64,000 nt of DNA from Deltaproteobacteria bacterium (lineage in GTDB: Bacteria; Desulfobacterota; Syntrophorhabdia; Syntrophorhabdales; Syntrophorhabdaceae), in contig JAKLET010000018.1 of the NCBI GenBank assembly GCA_022711595.1, forward strand, positions 18,204 through 82,203, given 5' to 3'. The notes under the pieces were generated by a model, which had not been told where the DNA came from, made no database searches, and saw nothing but the letters and a program-made list of their open reading frames with translations. The translations under genes and the position numbers were made by a program. Shown here one piece after another: positions 44,085 to 52,131 of the stretch (positions within the stretch are counted from its first letter, which is position 1; each line of letters opens with the position of its first letter).

Positions 44085-45483
44085 AATATATTCTATTTTT
44101 CCCTTCTTTTTTTGCACGGTAGAGATTGTCATCGGCTATTTTTATGATCTTCTTTGACTCAATGCCCGGGGTATAAGTGGCAATGCCCCCGCTCACAGAT
44201 ATCCTGACGCTTTTGTCCTCGAGCCTGAGGCCGGCAGTTTCAACGGCTTTTCTTAAGCGTTCCGCTACGATGGCGGCCTTGTCCAGGTCTGTTTCGGGGA
44301 GTATGAGGAGGAACTCTTCGCCGCCGTACCTCCCGATCTTGTCAATGGTCCTCAGGCTTTCTTTCATCACCTGCGTAATGTTCCTTAAGGCTTGATCGCC
44401 GGCAAGGTGGCCATATTCATCATTGATCAGTTTAAAATCATCCACATCGAACAGGATGACTGAAAATGTTGTGTTATACCTCCTGGAACGCTCAACTTCG
44501 GCATCAAGCACACCTACGATATATGCATGGTTGTGTACGCCCGTCAATCCGTCGTGTATCGAAAGGGTTTTGACCTCATTGAAAAGACTGATCTTTTCAA
44601 GGGTAAGCGTGATGTGGGAGCAAAAACGGGTGAATATGGACCATTCGGGCGCATCGAAGGGCTTTTGCCTGTAGAGCGCCGCATATCCGTAACTGCGGTT
44701 TGCCGTTGAAAGTTCCACGACAACAGTCTCGATGTCCGTCACGTCAGGGCCGACCTCTTCCCGGGCGACCCCCTGGATCACAATACGCTGTCCGGGTTTT
44801 ATCTGACCCTTCGGTATCTTGCGGACAAGCACCGATGCCATTGTCCTCACCAGCGCCGGGTCTTCTTCCATACCGGAAAATATCTGGATGGCTATTTCTT
44901 CATCGTTGATCAGCAGGGCTCCGAAAAAATCGAAATCAAGGAAGTTCTTAAGCAGCGTATTGGCATTTTTCAGCACAAAAAGCGGGTCTTCCGTTTCGCC
45001 TATCATGTGCTGAAGGTTTTTTAGAAAATCGAGTTCAAGGGCATTCATTTTCTCCCTTCTATAACGCTCTTCCACCTCCTGGGTCAGCTGCTCCGTCTTC
45101 AGTGTCTCAATGAAATGCTCCATGCAGTTATTGACTATATGGAAAAGTTCCTCGAGATTTTTAAAGGGTTTTGTCAGAAGCGCATATGCTCCGCTGCGCA
45201 ACGATTCAAGCCTTTCCGACTCGTCGGCGTATCCTGTCATCATGATCACCGGGATGCGCCGGTCGATCTTTTTGATCATTTTCAGTATCTCTATTCCGGA
45301 TATCCGGGGAAGGACTATATCAAGAAGTACGGCGTGAGGTCTCTTCTCCTCCAATTCTTTTTCAAGGTCCGGCATCGATTCATAGGCAAACACCCTGAGG
45401 CCGCATTCCTCAAGATATTCCTTCAGAATGGCCCGGAGCATTTCTTCATCATCTATTATCAATAACCGTTTTTCTGGAAGCAT
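44071..45483 (-). CDS. Response regulator diguanylate cyclase (REC-GAF-GGDEF)
   Basis: 470 residues from ATG 45483; the open frame extends to 45630 but through a separate small gene and a hairpin. The receiver domain has DD at 11-12, D55 (VLLDIVLPRISG) and the KPF lysine. A GAF-like domain (about 175-300) is followed by an intact GGEEF domain (RYGGEEFLLILP) with FDVDDFKLINDEYGH and the I-site RTID five residues before it. It should make c-di-GMP when phosphorylated. The cognate kinase is not adjacent. Confidence 0.92.
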   Translation of the reverse strand: MLPEKRLLIIDDEEMLRAILKEYLEECGLRVFAYESMPDLEKELEEKRPHAVLLDIVLPRISGIEILKMIKKIDRRIPVIMMTGYADESERLESLRSGAYALLTKPFKNLEELFHIVNNCMEHFIETLKTEQLTQEVEERYRREKMNALELDFLKNLQHMIGETEDPLFVLKNANTLLKNFLDFDFFGALLINDEEIAIQIFSGMEEDPALVRTMASVLVRKIPKGQIKPGQRIVIQGVAREEVGPDVTDIETVVVELSTANRSYGYAALYRQKPFDAPEWSIFTRFCSHITLTLEKISLFNEVKTLSIHDGLTGVHNHAYIVGVLDAEVERSRRYNTTFSVILFDVDDFKLINDEYGHLAGDQALRNITQVMKESLRTIDKIGRYGGEEFLLILPETDLDKAAIVAERLRKAVETAGLRLEDKSVRISVSGGIATYTPGIESKKIIKIADDNLYRAKKEGKNRIYYENI

Positions 45484-45494
45484 GGGAAAATGTT

Positions 45495-45518
45495 TCGAGG
45501 GGGACTTCTCCCCCTCGA
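45495..45518 (-). terminator. Hairpin between the 25-residue ORF and the diguanylate cyclase
   Basis: TCGAGGGGGA (45495-45504) pairs with TCCCCCTCGA (45509-45518) around a 4-nt loop. It lies 5 bp after the tiny ORF and 11 bp before the cyclase start. On the minus strand it is followed by AAACATTTTCCC, a weak U-tract, so it may attenuate rather than fully stop transcription. Confidence 0.55.
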
Positions 45519-45523
45519 CGACG

Positions 45524-45601
45524 TTATTTTTTGGTTTTCTTTGTTTTCTTTTGGATAGCTTTCTTCTCAGGTCCCTTTGACGCTGCTGCCGCCCTTGACA
45601 T
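45524..45601 (-). CDS. 25-residue basic peptide (hypothetical)
   Basis: The ORF from ATG 45601 reads MSRAAAASKGPEKKAIQKK and ends in further Lys/Thr pairs. GGGAGG lies seven bases before the ATG and a hairpin follows the stop, giving it all the marks of an independent unit in the hsp20-nifU-like-GGDEF run. The composition is like a nucleic-acid-binding or ribosome-associated tail. I do not recognise a family, and chance cannot be excluded at this length. Confidence 0.45.
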   Translation of the reverse strand: MSRAAAASKGPEKKAIQKKTKKTKK

Positions 45602-45671
45602 TGTGCCGCCTCCCTTTCTGCCTGAATCAATGTTATTTCAAAGAGAGGTGTTTGTCAATAGAGAGGGACAC

Positions 45672-45890
45672 TTAGACAGAGACAACCTCTTTGACCTCGG
45701 GAATCTCCTGTTTGAGCTGTCTCTCAACACCCATCTTAAGCGTCATCATGCTCATAGGGCAGGTTCCGCAGGCGCCTTGAAGTTTGACCTTAACGATACC
45801 ATCCTCCACATCGACAAGCTGGATATCGCCCCCGTCCCTCTGCAAAAGGGGTCTGATCTTTTCTATGACCTGCTGTACTCTATCCTTCAT
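45672..45890 (-). CDS. NifU-like C-terminal domain protein (Fe-S scaffold, Nfu type)
   Basis: 72 residues, only the Nfu domain. It contains IRPLLQRDGGDIQLVDVED and the cluster-binding CxxC in GACGTCPMSMMTLKMG. It would deliver [4Fe-4S] clusters to apo-proteins. The start overlaps the Hsp20 stop by 4 bp (ATGA), with GGAGG just before. Confidence 0.93.
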   Translation of the reverse strand: MKDRVQQVIEKIRPLLQRDGGDIQLVDVEDGIVKVKLQGACGTCPMSMMTLKMGVERQLKQEIPEVKEVVSV

Positions 45891-46387
45891 TTTTTCCTCC
45901 GTTGTTTTGTGACGCGTTGAGCTTCCCCTGGCCGGGTTTGCTGCACGTTTATCTTGATCTCTTTTGGAATGGATTTCTGAGATTTTGGTATGGTGATCTT
46001 CAGGACCCCGTCGTCGTATGTAGCCCCGGCCTTGTCACCTATGACCTCTGCGGGAAGCTGTATCGACCTCTGGAATGTTCCGTACACCCTCTCGGTACGA
46101 TAGTATTCCTCTTCTTTGATCTCCTCTTCCCTTTTGCGCTCTCCCTTAACAGTCAGCTTATCCGCCATGATAGTTATCGTCACTTCATTCGGATCGACAG
46201 CGGGGAGGTCCATTGTAACAACAACATTTTTCTTGTCTTCGTGAATATCCACGGCCGGAAGCCAGCCTGCCTCACGAAGAGAAGGAAAACCGGCCTTGCC
46301 GAAGAATTCTTCGAAAACTCTGTCCATCTCTTCACGCAAAGAGGGAAACTTTGTTTCCCATAAAGATTTCCAGGGCGTCAAAGGCAT
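45887..46387 (-). CDS. Small heat shock protein (Hsp20)
   Basis: 166 residues. The N-terminal arm is ETKFPSLREEMDRVFEEFFG, and the crystallin domain has VTMDLPAVDPNEVTI, QLPAEVIGDKAGATYDDGVL and KITIPKSQ. The tail is strongly basic and ends RVTKQRRKK. AAAGGAGG precedes ATG 46387. It differs from the tandem Hsp20 pair at 29 kb and overlaps the Nfu gene, linking protein protection with cluster delivery. Confidence 0.93.
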   Translation of the reverse strand: MPLTPWKSLWETKFPSLREEMDRVFEEFFGKAGFPSLREAGWLPAVDIHEDKKNVVVTMDLPAVDPNEVTITIMADKLTVKGERKREEEIKEEEYYRTERVYGTFQRSIQLPAEVIGDKAGATYDDGVLKITIPKSQKSIPKEIKINVQQTRPGEAQRVTKQRRKK

Positions 46388-46400
46388 AAAAAAACCTCCT

Positions 46401-46673
46401 TTACGTTATTGCGCGGTCCTTTTTTAACCGTTTCCAGAAGCTTACAATGCCGGACTGGTGAAAAAAAAGATCAACCAGTTCCCATCCGTCCTCTCCCATC
46501 TCGTTGAGCAGTCCGGAAAGGTTGTCGAGTTGTTCAATGCCCACGTTATGGACTTCGCATTCCCCTCCGGGCCGGCAGGCGTATATGATATTGTTCTCGG
46601 CATCAACGTCGACACCGCCGTCCTTCAGGTTGTCCATGGAGTATATCTTGACCGTATATTCAAATTTGTTCAT
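46401..46673 (-). CDS. Small conserved-type hypothetical, DUF4177-like
   Basis: 90 residues from ATG 46673 (GGGG eight bases upstream). The pattern MNKFEYTVKIYSMDNL, LLNEMGEDGWELVDLFFHQS and FWKRLKK resembles small DUF4177-type proteins, in which a KWEY strand is followed by LN-LG-GWELV. No function is known. It is 13 bp upstream of hsp20, so probably in the same operon. Confidence 0.7.
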   Translation of the reverse strand: MNKFEYTVKIYSMDNLKDGGVDVDAENNIIYACRPGGECEVHNVGIEQLDNLSGLLNEMGEDGWELVDLFFHQSGIVSFWKRLKKDRAIT

Positions 46674-46744
46674 GTCCAATCCCCTGTATTCAGGCTTTTA
46701 ATATTGTATAATAATAAATCATCCTGTGCTATTTTTAAAGAGCA

Positions 46745-47656
46745 ATGGCACATTTTCCGTCTTATCTTGAAACATATTCAAGGGGCATCCTTGATGAAAG
46801 ACTGGGAGAGCTCGCCACGCTTCTGACCCCATGCACGCTGTGCCCCAGGAAATGCATGGCCGATCGCAAAGGAGGCGAGCGCGGGTACTGTAATGCCCCG
46901 TACGAGATCTATATATCTTCCGCGGTACCTCATTTCGGCGAAGAGGACCCCCTGACAGGCATCAAAGGGTCAGGGACGATCTTTCTGACACACTGTAACC
47001 TGAGATGTGCATTTTGCCAGAATTATGAGACAAGCATCCTCGGAGAAGGGATAGCTTGCTCTTCTGCCGCTCTTTCCGACGTCATGATCAATCTTCAGGA
47101 CAGAGGGTGCCACAACATCAATTTTGTCACTCCGACCCACTATGTCCCCCAGATAGTCAGGGCGCTTGTACCTGCTATCAAAAAAGGGCTCACCATCCCC
47201 CTCGTATACAACACGAGCGGCTATGATTCCCCTGAAGTGATCGAGCTTCTTGACGGGATCTTCGATATCTACATGCCGGACATAAAGTTCCTTGACAGGA
47301 GATTGTCATCAAGATATTGCAGAGCCGATGATTATCCCGGGATCGTGACTGCTGTGGTAAAAGAGATGCACAGACAGGTAGGCGACCTGGTTATGGATGA
47401 AAACGGCTTCGCAACACGCGGCCTTATAATAAGGCATCTCATGATGCCATCCTGCGCTGATGACACAAAGGCGGTCCTTGATTTCATCGCGTCCGAAATC
47501 TCTTCAGGTTCCTATGTGAACATCATGGCGCAATACCGGCCATGTCACCAGGCTGCGGAATTCCCCGAGATCACCCGCGGGATAACCAGTACAGAACATG
47601 GGAAAGCCATCTCTTACGCCAGATCGATAGGCCTTATTCGCGCCTCTCATCACTGA
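46745..47656 (+). CDS. Radical SAM protein, PflA-like (COG1313 type)
   Basis: 303 residues. The radical SAM cluster motif is CNLRCAFC in FLTHCNLRCAFCQNYE. Before it lies an N-terminal cysteine set, CTLCPRKC and GYCNAP, likely for an extra cluster. NFVTPTHYVPQIV and VYNTSGYDSPEVIELL are typical of the COG1313 group of predicted activases. The substrate is unknown. It has a weak Shine-Dalgarno and is transcribed away from the hsp20 operon. Confidence 0.88.
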   Translation: MAHFPSYLETYSRGILDERLGELATLLTPCTLCPRKCMADRKGGERGYCNAPYEIYISSAVPHFGEEDPLTGIKGSGTIFLTHCNLRCAFCQNYETSILGEGIACSSAALSDVMINLQDRGCHNINFVTPTHYVPQIVRALVPAIKKGLTIPLVYNTSGYDSPEVIELLDGIFDIYMPDIKFLDRRLSSRYCRADDYPGIVTAVVKEMHRQVGDLVMDENGFATRGLIIRHLMMPSCADDTKAVLDFIASEISSGSYVNIMAQYRPCHQAAEFPEITRGITSTEHGKAISYARSIGLIRASHH

Positions 47657-47936
47657 CCCTGCTTCGCAGGACATTGTTGGCCTTTATCACCTCATGCGGG
47701 TCCTTTCCCGTGATCTCCCAACCATAGCTTCCCTTGCCATCCTTTTTCAACTTGATCCTGATGTCGCTTTTGATGCTTTTTTTGATCTCCTCCAGTTCCT
47801 TTCTGTTTTCAATGCCCGTTGCCTTATCCGGCTGGCTGTCCGGCTTACCGGACATGCCGGGCCCTCTTCCGCAGCCTGACAAATAAACCAGCATGACAAG
47901 TCCGGCGATTATCGATCTCATCACTGTCACATTCAC
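47634..47936 (-). CDS. Small lipoprotein (hypothetical)
   Basis: 100 residues. The GTG start at 47936 has AAGGAGG nine bases upstream. The lipobox is LSGC (Cys about 22) after a hydrophobic signal. The rest is charged and lysine-rich with a helical IENRKELEEIKKSIKSD. The C-terminus overlaps the end of the radical SAM gene on the opposite strand by 23 bp. Unknown function. Confidence 0.65.
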   Translation of the reverse strand: MNVTVMRSIIAGLVMLVYLSGCGRGPGMSGKPDSQPDKATGIENRKELEEIKKSIKSDIRIKLKKDGKGSYGWEITGKDPHEVIKANNVLRSRVSDERRE

Positions 47937-48083
47937 GATTATTAGCCTCCTTTATTTAAGCCGGGGGACCAGGAAAGTGTTTTTCCCTGTGAGAATATTA
48001 CTTTTGACGGTGAAAAAAAGTCCTGAATATTTAGCTTTTGAAAAACACTGTGATGATGTATCCTAATTGCCTGAGGAACGCCC

Positions 48084-48527
48084 GTGGCCATATTGAAATT
48101 CTCAGTCAGCCCTGAAAAAGAGAGGTCCCTTCTCGAAAGGATGGAACGCCTTGGGATCGATGAAAAGGACATCATAGAAAAATTCGTCCGTTCAGGAGGC
48201 CACGGCGGTCAGAACGTCAACAAAACATCTACGTGTGTTTATCTGAAACACATTCCCACGGGTATCGAGGTCAAGTGTCAGCAGGAACGCTCTCAGGCCA
48301 TGAACAGATTCCTGGCAAGGCGCACACTGGCCGATAAGATAGAGGGCATTCTCCTCGGCAAGGAGAGCGAGGAACAGCGCAGGAGAGAAAAGATCAAAAG
48401 ACAAAAAAGGAAAAGGTCAAGAAGGGCGAAGGAAAAAGTCCTGCATATCAAGCACCTCACCGGTGAAAAGAAGAGGTCGCGCTCTTTCAGACCGGCCCAT
48501 TCTGATTATTCCCACGAAGACACCTGA
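48084..48527 (+). CDS. Peptide chain release factor-like GGQ protein (ArfB/C12orf65 type)
   Basis: 147 residues from GTG 48084 (GAGG seven bases upstream). A single RF-1 domain has the catalytic GGQ in VRSGGHGGQNVNKTSTC, where the usual form is SSGPGGQ, and HIPTGIEVKCQQERSQAMN. It has no codon-recognition domains. The C-terminal third is a lysine/arginine-rich tail, which in ArfB-like factors enters the mRNA channel. It should rescue stalled ribosomes by peptidyl-tRNA hydrolysis. Confidence 0.88.
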   Translation: MAILKFSVSPEKERSLLERMERLGIDEKDIIEKFVRSGGHGGQNVNKTSTCVYLKHIPTGIEVKCQQERSQAMNRFLARRTLADKIEGILLGKESEEQRRREKIKRQKRKRSRRAKEKVLHIKHLTGEKKRSRSFRPAHSDYSHEDT

Positions 48528-48607
48528 AAACAGCAGGGGGGAAAGCGACTCAAGCCCCAAAACTCTTTAAGTTCAACCGAATCCGGCCGATAATCTTTCC
48601 AGAAACC

Positions 48608-51298
48608 ATGAGCCTGCGCATCGCATCAAAAGAAAAACCAGTCGAAAATTTCCTCACGTCCCTTATCGAGGCTTATCCGGACGCGTCGATGCGGGACATC
48701 GCCGTTCTTTTCACGGATGTCGTCGGTTCGACAAACTTCTTCAAGACACACGGCGACCTTCGGGGGCGCGAGATGCTCAGGACCCACCACAGCATGGCAA
48801 TGTCCATCGTTGAAGAATATGGCGGGTCCCTTATAAAAGAGGTAGGCGACTCGGTTCTGGTCTATTTCCCTGACCCGAAAGAGGCACTCAAGGCGGCCAT
48901 CATGATGCAGCACAAGTTTCTCCTTCACAACAGAGAAGGCGGCCCGAACGATGAGATCCATGTAAGAATAGGGCTTCATTACGGGAAAGTGATCGTCGAG
49001 GAGAAGGACATATATGGGGATGTCGTGAACGTGGCCGCTAAACTGACCAACCTGGCCAACGGCGACCAGATATTTGTTTCGGACGAGGTATACAACACCA
49101 CGAAAGAGGTGCCGTCGATAAATTTCGAACTCACCAATTTCTGGAACATGAAAAACGTCCCAACGGGTCTCACGATATACAAGGTAGACTGGGAAAATGC
49201 CCCGGTGACAGCACCGTCCAGGAGCATCCTTGTTCTCATCATTCCCGATCTTTCAGGGCCGGAAGCGAACCGGGTCGGTGAGGCGATGGGGCTTCTTGGA
49301 GAGGAAAAAGAGAACTTTCATGGGATCAGGCACATATCGGTAAAAAAGACGAAAAACAACATGCCTGTCTTTATTTACGAAAATTCGGCCGCTGCCCTGG
49401 ATGCCTCGAAAAAGATGTTTTCATGGATATCCGAAAGATCGGGGAAAAAAGAAGGCGCTCCCCCGGTAAAGATATTTATCACAGGTACGACCCCGCGCAT
49501 GGAAAAGGAGATCCTGTCAAAGGGGCCGGACGCTCAGATCACCGGGCTTGACCAATGCGGGATCTATATGACGGGTGAGATCTGCCAGGAGATACGCAGC
49601 CATCACGCAATAACAGGTACGGCTCCCCCGGTAATTGAACCAAGCGGTCCCTTTTTCCAATTGCTGTTTATGGATGGAGCCTGGAAGAAACCGGATGATG
49701 CTTCGCCTTCCCTTCCCATCCAGAAAGACATCTTCGATCCGTGTTTCTATTGCGGAAGCAGGAGACACCAGGTGTCGGACTGTCCCTCGAAGTCCCTGAC
49801 CGAACCCGGCAGATCGATCATGCACCTCGGCTATCTTCCTATGCAGAAAATCGAGGAGATCGCCATGTCCTTAGATCGCTTGCCCGGTGAGACCCAGGCG
49901 GCAGACAACATCACATCTTTCAGCCGGCCATCCGGCGGCGATACCTTTCCAGCTCACGCCCTTTACGACCTCAAGGTGATTTACCAGTTCCGTTTCTCAC
50001 CCGTCATCTGGAACAGCAAAGCACAATCCTGGGACAAGATACGCACCGGTCAGGCCGAGAATCAGGGCGGGTTTGTCTGGCTTGCGCAAGATTCCCTGCG
50101 TGTTTCCAATCATGAAAAGGCCGAATCTTTCCTGAAGCTCGCCATGGAACGAAATCCAAAGGACTATAAAATATATTGCGTATTGGGATTTCTCGACATC
50201 GAGCGCGGCGACCATTTTAACGGGATCAGGAATTTCAGCAAGGCACTGGAACTCGCCCGGACAAACCCTCAAAAGATATATATTTCCTTAATTATGTCAA
50301 GACTATACAAGCTTATTGGCAACCATAAAAAGGCCGGCGAAATGATCACTTCCGTCCTGGCCATCGACGGTGGCTGTGTGGATGCTGTTTATCAGGACAT
50401 CGTTCTTAAATTGGATCAGGATAAGGACAGATCGGCACTCGCGAGGCTCGCCAGGCTTGTCCGCGAAAACAAGGAATTTTTCGTGATCGCACTTATAGAT
50501 CCCGATGTTTCTTACCACAGGAACAGTATATATGCACACCTGACGGAGATACTCGCAGAAGCAGAAAAAGATGCTCTTCACTACCTGGACGAGGCAAAAA
50601 GGGAACTTTCCAATGCGCGCTCGCTCCTGCCCGTGGAGGTTTTGAAGAACATCGACCCCGCGCTTTTCAAAGTAGAAGAACTGGTGCGGTCAGGAGGCTA
50701 TTTTGCTTATCTGGACACTCCACACCATTGCAGCGCGATCAAGACGATGTGCAGAAGTGCACTGAAAGAACAGGTTGACGGCATTCTCGGCATGATGAAC
50801 GATCTTGATTCACGCATTGAAAAGGCCCGGGCCTTTATAAAATCATACCGTTATCCCCACCTCGCCGGGAAATACAAAAACAGGCTCTCCGCCCTCAAGG
50901 CGTCACTTAATAACATAAGCGATGTGCGCTCTTTTGACACATCAGACCAGTTCGAAGCCTGCAATTACGCTTGTGAGGCCCTGTCCGACCAGCTTTCCGG
51001 GTTGGAAAGCAAGCTTGAAATGCTTGACCTCGTTCAACAGGCAATCCATCTATGCCTTAAGTTCCTAAAGAACTCCTCTATTTTTTTCTCCATTGTGTTC
51101 TTCCTGGGCATCTTTATTTTTCCCTTCATGACAGACCATATAAACACACTCCTTGAAAAATTCGATATATCGGCATTCCCCAACGCATGGGCCTTCCAGA
51201 AATCCTTCCTCATCTTCGGCGGAGTTATGAGTCTCATTGTTTCTTTCTTTATGACCGTCAAGGAATTATTCGGGAGCGGATCAGGTCATTCCAGGTAA
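48608..51298 (+). CDS. Class III adenylate/guanylate cyclase with zinc-knuckle motif, TPRs and C-terminal membrane helices
   Basis: 896 residues. The N-terminal catalytic domain (about 25-200) has metal aspartates D37 (LFTDVVGST) and D81 (EVGDSVLVYF). A second, unrecognised domain follows, then a CCHC motif C379-x2-C382-x4-H387-x4-C392 (CFYCGSRRHQVSDC), TPR-like repeats (about 490-600), a helical region, and two C-terminal membrane helices (about 828-846 and 865-885). Such a layout, with the cyclase at the free N-terminus and a C-terminal anchor, suggests a cytoplasmic enzyme tethered to the membrane. No clear Shine-Dalgarno; a TTTAAG/GATAAT pair lies just upstream. Confidence 0.82.
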   Translation: MSLRIASKEKPVENFLTSLIEAYPDASMRDIAVLFTDVVGSTNFFKTHGDLRGREMLRTHHSMAMSIVEEYGGSLIKEVGDSVLVYFPDPKEALKAAIMMQHKFLLHNREGGPNDEIHVRIGLHYGKVIVEEKDIYGDVVNVAAKLTNLANGDQIFVSDEVYNTTKEVPSINFELTNFWNMKNVPTGLTIYKVDWENAPVTAPSRSILVLIIPDLSGPEANRVGEAMGLLGEEKENFHGIRHISVKKTKNNMPVFIYENSAAALDASKKMFSWISERSGKKEGAPPVKIFITGTTPRMEKEILSKGPDAQITGLDQCGIYMTGEICQEIRSHHAITGTAPPVIEPSGPFFQLLFMDGAWKKPDDASPSLPIQKDIFDPCFYCGSRRHQVSDCPSKSLTEPGRSIMHLGYLPMQKIEEIAMSLDRLPGETQAADNITSFSRPSGGDTFPAHALYDLKVIYQFRFSPVIWNSKAQSWDKIRTGQAENQGGFVWLAQDSLRVSNHEKAESFLKLAMERNPKDYKIYCVLGFLDIERGDHFNGIRNFSKALELARTNPQKIYISLIMSRLYKLIGNHKKAGEMITSVLAIDGGCVDAVYQDIVLKLDQDKDRSALARLARLVRENKEFFVIALIDPDVSYHRNSIYAHLTEILAEAEKDALHYLDEAKRELSNARSLLPVEVLKNIDPALFKVEELVRSGGYFAYLDTPHHCSAIKTMCRSALKEQVDGILGMMNDLDSRIEKARAFIKSYRYPHLAGKYKNRLSALKASLNNISDVRSFDTSDQFEACNYACEALSDQLSGLESKLEMLDLVQQAIHLCLKFLKNSSIFFSIVFFLGIFIFPFMTDHINTLLEKFDISAFPNAWAFQKSFLIFGGVMSLIVSFFMTVKELFGSGSGHSR

Positions 51299-51365
51299 CT
51301 GCTCCGGTTCCCACAAAGGTATTTCCCTCTTCTTCCTAACCTGATATAATGGTTCCACTAAAAAA

Positions 51366-52007
51366 ATGAAAGAAATGAGCATAAAAGAACTTGGCGAGCT
51401 ATTGCTTGCCGCCATGTATGAAGAGGCGGAAACACTCGGGCACATGAATTTCCTCCTCTCCGTTGACGAGATCGCTGTGAATATCGGTCTAGATGACATG
51501 GCTGCGGTCGTGAAAGCCTCCCGCCTTCTTGAAGAGGAAGGCTGTATATTCCTTACAACCGATCATGGCGGTGCACTCAGTGCCTTTATCACCCCCGTCG
51601 GCGAGGGGCTCGTAATGCAAGGCGGGGAAACAGGCATTATAGGCGAATACAGGCGTTACAGGGAAATCTCCCGTGCCGGCGGAATTAAAGGCATGTCCGG
51701 TGACTATGAACCGGAGGCAAAACCTCCGGTAACGTTCCAGCCGCAGACGGATCATCAGAGCGCGAAACCATCTGCCGGTCAGGACATCACCCACATTATC
51801 GCCAGCATGGAGATGCTGGTCAACAACGATCCCTTGCTTCACGAAATTGCCAAAAAAGACCTCCTTGTCGACCTGAGGACACTGGAGCTTCAAATCGCGA
51901 GGGGAACCATCAACAAGCCTCTTGTCGATCTTATGGTCGGCGACCTGAAAAAAGTGGCCTCCCTCTCCCCCCTTCTCGATCTCCTGCTGTCGATGAAAGG
52001 CATCTGA
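51366..52007 (+). CDS. Hypothetical protein with winged-helix-like N-terminus
   Basis: 213 residues. Residues about 5-85 look like a winged helix (AVNIGLDDMAAVVKASRLLE then a beta wing), and the C-terminal part (about 135-213) is alpha-helical and leucine-rich. No family is recognised. It lacks a Shine-Dalgarno, but a perfect TATAAT lies at 51345-51350, 15 bp before the ATG, so the leader must be about nine bases long. It sits between the cyclase and the NtrC-type regulator. Confidence 0.6.
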   Translation: MKEMSIKELGELLLAAMYEEAETLGHMNFLLSVDEIAVNIGLDDMAAVVKASRLLEEEGCIFLTTDHGGALSAFITPVGEGLVMQGGETGIIGEYRRYREISRAGGIKGMSGDYEPEAKPPVTFQPQTDHQSAKPSAGQDITHIIASMEMLVNNDPLLHEIAKKDLLVDLRTLELQIARGTINKPLVDLMVGDLKKVASLSPLLDLLLSMKGI

Positions 52008-52091
52008 CCTCTTCATTGTGCCGGGTATGTCCCGATTGTTTTAATGATTTGAATCCACAACGGGGGGGACAGAACTGTTCCAATAAACTCT

Positions 52092-52119
52092 TTGACATCA
52101 ACTTCAATTATGCTATACC
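52092..52119 (+). promoter_or_regulatory. Consensus-like promoter of the NtrC-type regulator
   Basis: TTGACA (52092-52097), a 16-bp spacer and TATACC (52114-52119). The start ATG is at 52132, giving an expected leader of only about six bases and no Shine-Dalgarno. Confidence 0.55.
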
Positions 52120-52131
52120 ATCAATATAACA

